Source: Tritrichomonas musculus | Taxonomy: Eukaryota > Parabasalia > Tritrichomonadida > Tritrichomonadidae | Assembly (NCBI GenBank): GCA_039105265.1 | Contig: JAPFFF010000008.1 | Span: 4,960,001 to 5,024,000, forward strand | DNA length: 64,000 bases | Direction of reading: 5' to 3' | Shown here: positions 27,035 to 37,121 of the stretch, piece by piece | Numbering within the stretch: position 1 is the first letter of the stretch | Layout of the letters: every line of letters starts with the position of its first letter | Program-made: the position numbers and the translations under genes | Notes under the pieces: model-generated | The model's input: the letters and a program-made list of their open reading frames with translations, nothing else | Told to the model about the DNA's origin: nothing | Database searches by the model: none

Positions 27035-29770
27035 TTCCGGTTCAGGTTCAGGTTTAGGCTCTTCTTTCTTAGGCTCTGGCTTTTTGGGCAATGATCCTGG
27101 CATTCCCATAGGACCTTGATTATTGAACATAGCTAATCTAGCTGCAAGCCCACCTTGCTTTGGTGCTGGTTTCGTTTCTTCCTTCTTTGGTTCTGGCTTA
27201 GGTTCTTCTTTCTTTGGTTGGGGTTTAGGTTCTTCCTTCTTTGGCTCTTCTTTAACTGGCTCTGGCTCTTGTTCCGGTTCAGGTTCAGGTTCAGGTTTAG
27301 GCTCTTCTTTCTTAGGCTCTGGCTTTTTGGGTAATGATCCTGGCATTCCCATAGGACCTTGATTATTGAACATAGCTAGTCTGGCTGCAAGCCCACCTTG
27401 CTTTGGTGCTGGTTTCGTTTCTTCCTTCTTTGGTTCTGGCTTAGGTTCTTCCTTCTTTGGTTCTGGCTTAGGTTCTTCTTTCTTTGGTTCTGGCTTAGGT
27501 TCTTCCTTCTTTGGCTCTTCTTTAACTGGTTCTGGTTCTTCATCTGATTTGTCTGGTTTTGATTCTTCTTCAGCAGGTTCTGTCTTTGGTTCTTCTTTCG
27601 GTTGCTTAAATGATGCTGCTGGCTGGCCCATAGGACCTTGATTATTGAACATAGCTAACCTGGCTGCAAGTCCTCCTTGTTTTGGTGCTGGTTTCGTTTC
27701 TTCCTTCTTTGGTTCTGGTTTAGGTTCTTCTTTCTTTGGTTCTGGTTTTGCTGAGACTGTTGCTGATCTTTGTAATTGTGGTTTTGGTTTAGACGTTGAG
27801 GAATCATTACCTTGATTGTTAAACATAGCCAATCTGGCTGCAAGCCCACCTGCTTTTGGTGCTGGCTTTGTTTCTTCCTTCTTAGGCTCCTCTTTCTTTA
27901 GTTCTTCCTTCTTAGGCTCTTCTTTCTTTGGTTCTTCCTTCTTTGGTTCTTCCTTCTTTGGCTCCGACTTTGCAGAAACAGTTGCTGGTTTTTGAGGTTT
28001 TGTTATTGATGAGGAGGAATCACTATTTTTATTGTTGAACATAGCGAGTCTTGCTGCAAGTCCACCTGCTTTTGGTGCTGGCTTTGGTTCTTCTTTCTTT
28101 GGTTCTTCTTTCTTAGGCTCCTCTTTCTTTGGTTCTTCTTTCTTAGGCTCCTCTTTCTTTGGTTCTTCTTTCTTTGGTACTTCTTTCTTTGATTCCACTA
28201 TCTTAGGCTCTTCATTCTTTTTTTCTATTTCAGAAACTTTAATATCTCTAAGTGAAGTAGGTCTTCTCGTTGTTGCTCTTCTTGCCGTACGTCGAACAGC
28301 CATGTGCTGAGGTGGTTCTGTAGTTTCAAGAGTAGCTGAATTAGCCATACTATCAGAGTTAACTTTCTCCAAAGTGGCTTCTGGAGCAGGTTGTTCCTCA
28401 GCTTTCTGTGGTGGCGGGCCTCCTCCCATTGGGATACTTCCAAGACTGGACATTCTAGCTGCAAGTCCAGAAGATACTCTACCAACAAATTGGGATTGAG
28501 GTCTTTGGCCACCTGCTATTGTTGATGATCTTTGCATTGGTTTTGGTTTCGTTGTTGAAGTAGAACCAGAATCATCTTTTTGAAAGGCTGCCATTCGAGC
28601 TTTGAATGAATTTACTGGCTTTGACTCTTCTTCTTTCTTAGGCTCCTCTTTCTTAGGTTCTTCTTTCTTAGGTTCTTCTTTCTTAGGCTCCTCTTTCTTA
28701 GGTTCTTCTTTCTTAGGCTCCTCTTTCTTAGGTTCTTCTTTAACTGATTCTGTTGCTTTTGGTAGTGATCCTGGTTTTCCTATAGGTCCCTGGTTATTGA
28801 ACATTGCTAATTTGGCTGCAAGTCCACCTGCTTTTGGTGCTGGCTTCGTTTCTTCTTTCTTTGGTTCTTCTTTCTTAGGTTCTTCTTTCTTAGGCTCCTC
28901 TTTCTTAGGTTCTTCTTTCTTCGGTTCTTCTTTAACTGATTCTGTTGCTTTTGGCGGTGATCCTGGTTTTCCCATAGGTCCCTGGTTATTGAACATTGCT
29001 AATTTGGCTGCAAGTCCACCTGCTTTTGGTGCTGGTTTCGTTTCTTCTTTCTTTGGTTCCTCCTTCTTAGGTTCTTCTTTCTTTGGTTCTTCTTTCTTTG
29101 GCTCTTCTTTCTTAGGCTCCTCTTTCTTAGGCTCCTCTTTCTTAGGTTCTTCTTTAACTGATTCTGTTGCTTTTGGCGGTGATCCTGGTTTTCCCATAGG
29201 TCCTTGGTTATTGAACATTGCTAATTTTGCTGCAAGTCCACCTGCTTTTGGTGCTGGTTTCGTTTCTTCTTTCTTTGGTTCTTCTTTTTTAGGCTCTGGT
29301 TTTGGTTCAGGCTTTACAGAAATTGTCGCTGGTCTTTGCGGCTTTGCTTGTGTTGATGAGGTATCATTACCTTGATTATTGAACATTGCTAATTTTGCTG
29401 CAAGTCCACCTGCTTTTGGCGCTTCTTTCTTTGGATCTTCTTTTTTAGGCTCTTCTTTCTTCGGCTCTGGTTTAGGCTCTTCCTTCTTTGGTTCTGGTTT
29501 TGGATTGGCGGGTGGAGTGGTAGTAGTTGGTTTTCCCATTGGTGCTTGATTATTATACATTGCTAACTTAGCAGCTATACCAGTTGGCTTGGGATCTTGA
29601 GTTGGCTTTTGTTCTGTATTTTTTTGAGCGAGAGGAGATCGTTCTCCAGGTTTGAGAGTTTGCGAGCGCTTCTTATCATCTTGATTGCTTGTACGCAATT
29701 TATCAGACGAATTTGAAATTTGATTTGATGCATTATTTTGGAACATAGCTAGGCGGTCTTTAAAACTCAT
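26531..29770 (-). CDS. Large repeat protein with GLAA(K/R)LAMFNNQ motifs and KKEEP linkers
   Basis: 1,079 residues, charged and disordered. About ten copies of a short amphipathic motif, (S/G)(F/L)(K/A)xRLAMFNN(Q), are spaced by long KKEEPKKEEP and PEPEP tracts. It begins with the motif (SFKDRLAMFQNN). A larger module of about 110 residues occurs twice, in the middle and at the end: QRSSTxAG..QRPQSQ(F/Y)VG(R/K)V followed by SSLGSIP and a basic RR..RR(G/A)T.RRP segment. No enzyme domain is present. Presumably a scaffold whose short helices each bind one partner; the pattern is reminiscent of actin/capping-protein regulators, but I cannot name a family. At DNA level the tracts are tandem minisatellites (26.9-29.3 kb), prone to expansion. 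Confidence 0.8.
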
Positions 29771-30838
29771 TTTGATGTCCTTTTAATATAATTTTTTTTA
29801 ATTTTCTATTTGAAATTTTGCAAATTTAGATAAAAAGAAAACGATTGAATACAAAAAGTTAACATGTCAATCTAAAATAACTCAACAGTTCACAAAATAT
29901 TATCTCTTTTTCAATTTGTAATTTATTGATATTTAATAATATACGATGTATTAATATAATTAATGAATTTATTTTGTCAGATTCACAGCTCACAAAAAAA
30001 AAATGAACTGTGATTCATTTCACATTTCAATTCACATGAAAATTTCTTTTTAAAAAGAATATATACAATACATAATGATTTATATTTTAGATGTATCAAT
30101 AACAATAATTTACGTTTCATTCAAAGTTGTGAAAAAAACAAAATATCAATATCAATCATTCAAAAAGTTAATGAATTATACAATTTCATAAAAACATATG
30201 TGTTTAATAATGTATATATATATTAAAAAGTTTATAAAAAAAAGCAAAATTATATTATAAAATATTAAAAAATAATATATGCTAATTTTTATAGTTAAAT
30301 ATTAAATTAATTTTTATATTTTATAAAGAGATACAAATGAAATAAAAATTTGGGAATAAAACTTTTTAAAAAAGCATTGATTCCTATCGTTTTTTCATAT
30401 CAACAGCGAACAGTTTTTGTTGAAAAGATGGTTGGAGAATATGAATACCCTCAGAATCTATAATTTTTAATAGGGCTCTATATTTATGAGGTAAGAATCA
30501 TCATGTAATATTTTGATAAATAATAATGATCTTTTGATAATTTACATAACTTTTTAATCATTAATTCATCAAAACCCCATCTTAAAAGCAAAATAATTTG
30601 GAAGTAAAGCAGTATTTTGAAAATTTTATAAAAAATATTTTTCCATTGAATATATAATTCAAAATTCTAGATCTCAATCTTATTTCACACTTTTTTCATA
30701 TTGAACCAGTATGGCTGATTTTGTTAAAGCCATTTTAATTCAACACCATATATCATATTTGTAATCAGCATTTATTTTTAAATAAACGACTTTTTCGTAG
30801 AACACAATTTTTTGAATTAACGTATTAAAATTTAGATA
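29771..30838. other. Divergent intergenic region
   Basis: About 1.07 kb between the repeat-protein gene and the coiled-coil gene, holding both promoters. It contains TCAAAAAGT at 30160 and a short AT microsatellite near 30215. I see no gene. Confidence 0.4.
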
Positions 30839-31597
30839 ATGAATAGAAAAACTCCATTATCTGCTAGGTCAAGACGATCATCTTCATTAAGTGGAAAGCC
30901 AGTTCCGCTCAATCGCCAACAGCCTGTCTCAAAGGAAGAACTCGATCAACTTAAAGAACGAAAGAACGAATTATTGGACGAAAAAAAACTTTTAAAATCA
31001 CGAATTGCGCGCCTTCAAGTCCAAACAAAAAGAGCTAAAAATGGAAAACCAAATTCAACTCCCTCATGTTTAACAGGGCAACTTCAAAAAGAATATAATT
31101 CTTTAGTGTCAATGATAAAATCACAAAAAGAGGAAATATATAGATTAGTTAGATGTGATATGTCTGCTGTTAGTTTCGAACTTCAAGAAGAAGCAAAAGT
31201 AGTTTTTTTAGAAAGAAATCGTCTACAAGAAATTCAACTACAACAGCAAATAGAACTAAATAATTCACAGAAAGAACTCGAAGATCTTGTTACTACAGAT
31301 GGACCTGATACATACAAAAAACAGCAAAAAAAGATTGCGCACTACGATAATATATTAAAAAGATATAAAGAAGTTAACTCAAGATATACCAAAAAAATTA
31401 AAGCAATGCGCGCTGAGAGAGCAATGAAAGAAACAGCTGATCAAGAAGAAATTAGGCAAAGATCTGAAGAACTTGAAAGACAAATAAATGAGGCTAAAGA
31501 AGCCAGAAAGGCATATGAAGAAAAATTGAAAAAATCACAAGACGAGCATGAAGTGGTTATGCAACAGCTTCGAGAAAAACTTGGAATTGATGATTGA
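30839..31597 (+). CDS. Coiled-coil protein, function unknown
   Basis: 252 residues. A basic Ser/Arg-rich head (1-30) is followed by nearly continuous coiled coil (about 32-75, 85-150, 165-250). No catalytic domain, signal peptide or membrane segment is seen. Proteins of this shape are common in the cytoskeleton and basal body. The ATG at 30839 is well placed (AACGTATTAAAATTTAGATA before it). Confidence 0.85.
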   Translation: MNRKTPLSARSRRSSSLSGKPVPLNRQQPVSKEELDQLKERKNELLDEKKLLKSRIARLQVQTKRAKNGKPNSTPSCLTGQLQKEYNSLVSMIKSQKEEIYRLVRCDMSAVSFELQEEAKVVFLERNRLQEIQLQQQIELNNSQKELEDLVTTDGPDTYKKQQKKIAHYDNILKRYKEVNSRYTKKIKAMRAERAMKETADQEEIRQRSEELERQINEAKEARKAYEEKLKKSQDEHEVVMQQLREKLGIDD

Positions 31598-31861
31598 TGC
31601 AGAAATTAATCGTATTATTAATTTCATATCAAAATTTTCACCAATTCACTTTGTTGTAGCCTCTAATTTCAAATGTTTATATATATTGAATACCAAAAGT
31701 CGGAATTAACCTTAATAATTGTTTTTTATTATTATATTATTTAAACATTTTTATAAGTAATATATATTCATAACTTTTTTCCTATAAAACAAAAACTAAT
31801 TCAATATGCCCAAAATGAATCATTCAAAAAAAATGATCATTAATATTGATATTCTAATAAT

Positions 31862-34771
31862 TTATTTATTTGAAAAATTGGAAACAATAAAAGCATCCAT
31901 CTCATCAGTTATTTTGTAGAATTTTGTTCTGTTAGTGTTCCAACTTAAGTAATTTAAAATACAACTATTCGCATTTTCTTTAATATCTGGAGGAAAATCA
32001 TTTGTTGCAAAACTTATAATTCCTTCTAAAAACATCATTGATTTTTTCCTTTCAAGAGGAGGGAAATTTGGAAAACATTGATTAACAACTTGTGGTAGAA
32101 AGAGATTAGTGTATTGTGACATATACTTACAAATAATAGCAGAGAGAGAAGAAAATGAACATTGTAATTCTTTTTGTGATTGCTGATTGTTCATAAAGAA
32201 ATCAACAAGATCACCCCATATACTTGAAATAACAATTTCAGGAGGAATTACTGAAATCATATTAAATAGCTGATTCAAATGAATATCAACGCGAATATTT
32301 TGCAGTGCAGCTGCAGAAAACTGAATAAGAGCTGCTAATTCTTCTTCAGATGCTTGACCATTTATAAGAACTTTTTCAAAGAAAATCATTGCATCAATCA
32401 AAATTTCATAGTCACCATTTGATGAAAGATGCAAAAACATTGCTGTGACAACGTGAACTTTGTCTAGATGCATCATTGCCAACATCATTCCGAACTCAGA
32501 AAGAATGCTTGAATTTTGAATTATAAATTTTGTATCTTGCATTAACGCATCCAAACCAAGATTCGGCTCTACGCTTGATTTTTCATTTGTATTTGACTTC
32601 TCTGCCAAGACAATGTTTGTTGTAAGAAAGAAATTAAAAGATGTGTCAATAACTCTCGCAATATCTTCTGTATTTACACTTTCTGGTATTGTTTTCAACA
32701 TTTTTCTAGAAATTTTGCAATATCCGTGCAATAAATCTTTCCGTGAACTATTCAAAAGACGTATCTCTTTATGAATACTACCAAAAAATATGACAAAATA
32801 TTTTCCTTTAAAGATAATATGAGATATCATTTCTAAGTTTAAAGGTTCACCAAGCTTTAAATCAGAATTGACAACTATAGATTCATAAAATTTAGTTGCA
32901 TCTTCACTTTTTCGGGTTTCAGGAACATATTTTAATAATGCTGCTACACACATAAATCTTTCTTCATTTTCTAAATAATTATTTGCAGCCAAAAAAAGAT
33001 CATGCACTTCATTCTCAATAAATTTCAATCCATAATATTGAATATATTGTCGAAAAGCAATATATATTCGACTATCTTCTGGATTATTATTTAGGATTTC
33101 AAGGGATAGTGGGAAAAGCGAAGAAAAAATATGAGAATGCATAATCATTAATTTGAATACGAATATAGCTGCTTTAAACCGTATTTCTTCATTTTGATTT
33201 TGGAAAAGTGATTCAAAAAATGATAGTAGTTTTGAACAATTTTCATCAGTAAATGTGAGAGATGGATTAAATGTTGCATATAAACAATCTAAATATAAAT
33301 GAAATTCCGATGGGCGAATATTACTAATATTTTGAATTAAAATCGGGAAAATAAAACCAGATAAATAGTTCATATGTGTACCAAATGATATAACGAGATC
33401 ATAACATCCAAGACGAACAGAATAACTATCAGTAAAAAGAAGATTTAAGATGCGTTCAAAGAATGCATAATAATCAATAGCATTACAAATAGAAGAGTTA
33501 ATAAATGTCGAAAATAAATCATAGACTTCAAGTGCTCTTTGAATCAGTTTTTCAATCAATGGTATAAAATGCGAGGTAATATATGGAAGAGCTGCTTTGG
33601 GATGATAACTTAGAATATCAGAAAATAAGTTGGAGGCAATTAAATAATGTACATTTATAGTATTGGCGTTTTGAATAGGTTCTTGTTCATTTCCTGCCTC
33701 TCTTTTTTCAGAGAAAATATATTTATTTATTTTATAAACAAAAAACGAAACACTGAATTTTAATTGTTCTGGGGAGCAATTAAAATAGAATAATTTCATT
33801 AAAATGGAAATATCTTCTTTAAGAGTGCTGCTAGTACTGTTATTATATAGATACTTCATAAATTTAACATAAGAATTTAATAAAAGCTGAATTTCATCCT
33901 CACCCGTTAAGACATCAACATGACTGCATAAATAATAAATAAAAGCTTCAGCAATTCTTGAGTCATATTCAAGTGGAACTGATTCATCAGATATTGATGA
34001 ATTTAAAACTTTTAAAAACTCTATTGCAATTAATGCAAAAGACCTATCATTTTCAAAAGAAACACGAAAATTTGATAATCTTGCCCAAAATTGCTGAAGA
34101 AGTAATGGTTTTTCTTTAAAAATTGTGAAAGAATCTTTAGCAACTTGAAATATTATTTGATAACAATCATTCAATTCTTCGAAAATGGGACTTTTAAGTA
34201 AAATTCTAAACGAAGGAAAAAAGTATTCAAAATTTCCGGAAAAAATGCCGAAGTGAATAAGTTTCGTTCCAAATTGAAGAATAATTTGTGAAGTTTGATC
34301 ATACCTAACATCTAAAAGTTCTAACATTAGATTCGAGCAAAAACTGAAATAAATAATATTGTTTTCATATAATGTAATTATTTTAAAAAAGCCTTGCCAT
34401 TGCACACCTACAATTGAAAAGAGCATTATAATTGGTTTTAAAAGAAAATTCAATAAATCTATTTTCTCTTGGTCATTTGACTCTTTACTGATTATATCAA
34501 GTGAAATATTTTCAAGAGATTCTGCAATTGCTTGAAGTTGTACTGCATCATAAGATATAATATTTTTAGATAGCGATCGTGCTAAAAATGTCAAGGCTGC
34601 TTTCCTCTGAATAAAATTATCGCGATTAAAAAAATAATTTGCGAAAAGAAATGGATACTGCGGTTTATCAAGTTCAGATGTAAGGAAGACGTTGATATCT
34701 TGAGGCACTTCTGTTGAGCCTTTTGAAATTATAAATCCAATGCAAGCGTCTAAGTATGTAAAAAAATCCAA
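31862..34771 (-). CDS. Importin-beta-like karyopherin (HEAT/ARM repeats)
   Basis: About 969 residues, all helical. The N terminus has the layout of an importin-beta protein: paired helices, then FANYFFNRDNFIQRKAALTF matching the 'IRQLAAVxLR' part of the Ran-binding N domain, with HEAT-like pairs to the end. The size (~970) suits the family; the closest class may be importin-4/5 (Kap123/121) type, by length and order only. It would carry cargo through the nuclear pore. Odd: no ATG is in frame at the natural N terminus. The first codon of the open frame after a stop is followed by TTG at 34771, so a non-ATG start or a very short upstream exon is implied. A perfect 9-bp hairpin overlaps this point. 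Confidence 0.75.
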   Translation of the reverse strand: MDFFTYLDACIGFIISKGSTEVPQDINVFLTSELDKPQYPFLFANYFFNRDNFIQRKAALTFLARSLSKNIISYDAVQLQAIAESLENISLDIISKESNDQEKIDLLNFLLKPIIMLFSIVGVQWQGFFKIITLYENNIIYFSFCSNLMLELLDVRYDQTSQIILQFGTKLIHFGIFSGNFEYFFPSFRILLKSPIFEELNDCYQIIFQVAKDSFTIFKEKPLLLQQFWARLSNFRVSFENDRSFALIAIEFLKVLNSSISDESVPLEYDSRIAEAFIYYLCSHVDVLTGEDEIQLLLNSYVKFMKYLYNNSTSSTLKEDISILMKLFYFNCSPEQLKFSVSFFVYKINKYIFSEKREAGNEQEPIQNANTINVHYLIASNLFSDILSYHPKAALPYITSHFIPLIEKLIQRALEVYDLFSTFINSSICNAIDYYAFFERILNLLFTDSYSVRLGCYDLVISFGTHMNYLSGFIFPILIQNISNIRPSEFHLYLDCLYATFNPSLTFTDENCSKLLSFFESLFQNQNEEIRFKAAIFVFKLMIMHSHIFSSLFPLSLEILNNNPEDSRIYIAFRQYIQYYGLKFIENEVHDLFLAANNYLENEERFMCVAALLKYVPETRKSEDATKFYESIVVNSDLKLGEPLNLEMISHIIFKGKYFVIFFGSIHKEIRLLNSSRKDLLHGYCKISRKMLKTIPESVNTEDIARVIDTSFNFFLTTNIVLAEKSNTNEKSSVEPNLGLDALMQDTKFIIQNSSILSEFGMMLAMMHLDKVHVVTAMFLHLSSNGDYEILIDAMIFFEKVLINGQASEEELAALIQFSAAALQNIRVDIHLNQLFNMISVIPPEIVISSIWGDLVDFFMNNQQSQKELQCSFSSLSAIICKYMSQYTNLFLPQVVNQCFPNFPPLERKKSMMFLEGIISFATNDFPPDIKENANSCILNYLSWNTNRTKFYKITDEMDAFIVSNFSNK

Positions 34772-35912
34772 ATGTAAGTTATCTTACATTTGAGATAATT
34801 AAAATTGTTTTCATATTTGGCCTAATAAAATCAATCAAATTTATGATAGATCTTCAAATGCAGATTTTTTAGAAAAAACGTTAAGGTCAAATATTTTAAT
34901 GATATTTTTACGGTTGTGGCCACACTCATATTTGTTTTCTTTGGGGAATATTAATCACTCTTCGGCTTACCAAGCAACTATAAAGACAAGCGTTTTTTCC
35001 CATAAGCCATAAGTAATGACGATCTTGCATTTTACGTTTTTTTTACAGACTTAAGAATATTTCAACTTTTTATATAACATTTTACTTAATTATATGCCAA
35101 AAAATGTTTACGAGTATGATTTTAATGATGGCATTAATGCATTTGATCCATGTATTCTTCTTATATTAAAGTTTTTCACTATGCATATTTCCTTTTTTAC
35201 CCTGAATATTGATGAAATCCTTTTTAGTTTTACTCTATTTTCATGGCGGAATAATTTTATTAATACTAGCTCTATCATTTATTAGACAAAAATGAACAAA
35301 TTTATACTATTCTGAAAAATTAAGTTTATCCGAATAGTGTTCCGTCACAAAAAAAGGTATTTTTAAAGTTTTAATAAAAATAATCAGATTTTTAAGTAAC
35401 TTTTTTTTTTTTTTTATCCTCATGCCATTTTCTATTAAACCGTCGGGAAAAAAAAATTGAATGCGATTTTCCAAAATTTTGTACTTTTTTCAATTGAAAA
35501 AAAATTGAATGAAAATTTTCCGAAAAATCTGCATTTTGGAATCTATCAAATTTATATATATGAATGACTTTTATATTCAACAAACTCATATCATTTTATT
35601 TAAAATAAAATTGATAACAGTTTCAACTCATTTAATATTATAAGTGATGATTCCTTTTATCTGATTTTGAAAAATTATTTAATGTTTTTTCTACCTCTTA
35701 TTGATGAATGATTTTTATCCCACATCTGTTCATATATATAACTAATGCTTGGGTTTAATATTTCATGAATAGATAGTAAGAGAAAAAAAAAAAAAAGAAT
35801 AAGAATAATGGCAAAAAAACTGGAAAACATCTAATTTTAATAAAATAAAATAAACAATATCATCGTTTTGAATAGTAATATTATTCATACAAATAAAAAA
35901 ATATAAATCTAT
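34772..35912. other. Intergenic region upstream of the importin-like gene
   Basis: About 1.14 kb. It contains the hairpin AAATGTAAG-ATAA-CTTACATTT at the importin start, an AACGTTAAGGTC motif about 110 bp upstream, and long T runs. One short open frame at 35094-35285 has no support. Confidence 0.4.
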
Positions 35913-36686
35913 TCAGATTGATTGTTGCGCTAAGAGTGGACTCAACTCAGCATAAAAATCATTGGCAAATGTCTGATTTAAAATATCAGATTCACAGCAA
36001 TTTATATCAAATAATAATTCATTTGATATTTCTTTTAATCTCAAATCAGTAAAAGTTTGATTAAAAAAATTTTGAAAACCGCGCCTTAAACATTCATGCA
36101 TTGCGTTATAATGATTCATAAAATTGCAAATAGAGGAATCAAGATTTACAATTGGGCATCTATCATTTTGTATTTTCGGTAAAAGCTTATATAAAGGAAA
36201 TTTTGAGGCCAGTAAAATCAAAGGATATAGAAAACGAAAAGATTTCACTGGTCTAATCCCCATTTCATCCAAACTATTTCTAAGTGATGTAGATATCGTT
36301 AAATATGGAGGATTGTATTTATAAACAATTAAAGAGTCAATAATAACTTCACTTATATGATGCTTTAATCCATGTGAAACAATAAAAGATCGTGATCTAC
36401 CTGCATGAGCAAACATGTCAGGGGCGATATGAGCAAAATTTCCCATAAAAAACCAATAAATTTCACTTTCTGGATCCAATTGATTTAATATTTCGCGTAA
36501 CCGTTTCACATTATGCGTTATACTTTTATCATAACCGTCTGCATAAATTGATCCAAGCAAAAAGGCTTGTCTTTGAGGAATTGTAATGTATGGATATTGT
36601 AAAAGTGAAAACTGTCGTGAAATTGTTTGGTGTAGAAAAGGACACCAGCAAGATGATAATGAAAATAAAGAGAAAAGCTGAATCAT
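35913..36686 (-). CDS. Secreted zinc-dependent phospholipase C-like protein
   Basis: 257 residues. The N terminus (MIQLFSLFSLSSCW) looks like a signal peptide. FLLGSIYADGYDK and FMGNFAHIAPDMFAHAG followed by HHISEVIIDSLIVY match the zinc-dependent PLC / GPI-PLD N-terminal family, whose His/Asp residues (H..HxxxD..HAG, and the later HH..E) bind the metals. Likely a secreted or ER/lysosomal lipase or a related non-enzymatic domain. Its Zn-site residues appear present, so it may be active. The substrate cannot be told. Confidence 0.8.
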   Translation of the reverse strand: MIQLFSLFSLSSCWCPFLHQTISRQFSLLQYPYITIPQRQAFLLGSIYADGYDKSITHNVKRLREILNQLDPESEIYWFFMGNFAHIAPDMFAHAGRSRSFIVSHGLKHHISEVIIDSLIVYKYNPPYLTISTSLRNSLDEMGIRPVKSFRFLYPLILLASKFPLYKLLPKIQNDRCPIVNLDSSICNFMNHYNAMHECLRRGFQNFFNQTFTDLRLKEISNELLFDINCCESDILNQTFANDFYAELSPLLAQQSI

Positions 36687-37121
36687 ATGATTATGAACTC
36701 TTAAAATTGAAACAATTCTTTTTTCTATGGATCAAAAGAAATATAATTCAATAATTTGAGAAGTTAACTGAATATTTTCCTCTTAAAAAATAATTAACAA
36801 AATATACAATCTGAATTTAGTTTTTTATAATAATAAAATATATGCATTTTAATTTTACGATGGTAAACTGTATTGCTCTCAATTTGAATCAAACTTTTTG
36901 AATAAAAAATAATCGGATAAATTTTTACATTTCAATTTACATTTCTTCATGATTTTAGTTATTTAAATTAAATGGGAATGGAATATTTCAATCCTCAAAA
37001 TAATTTTACAAAAAATGTTTATTCATATTCAAATAAAATGTGCATGTACCAACGATTTTGGTTAATTTTTGAAGCAGATAGGTCAAAAAAATATAAAATT
37101 TTTCAAAAGTACGTTTATAGG
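36687..37121. other. Divergent promoter region
   Basis: 435 bp between the PLC-like (minus) gene and WDR17 (plus), including ACTTTTTGA at 36893. The frame of WDR17 is open back to 36972 but gives no recognisable protein there. Confidence 0.4.

Noticed and set aside
26808-29375. Plus-strand open frames rich in Gly/Ser/Phe opposite the repeat protein
   Set aside because: Antisense shadows of the KKEEP repeats, with no independent evidence of coding.
35094-35285. 63-codon open frame
   Set aside because: AT-rich chance frame with no domain, promoter sign or similarity that I can see.
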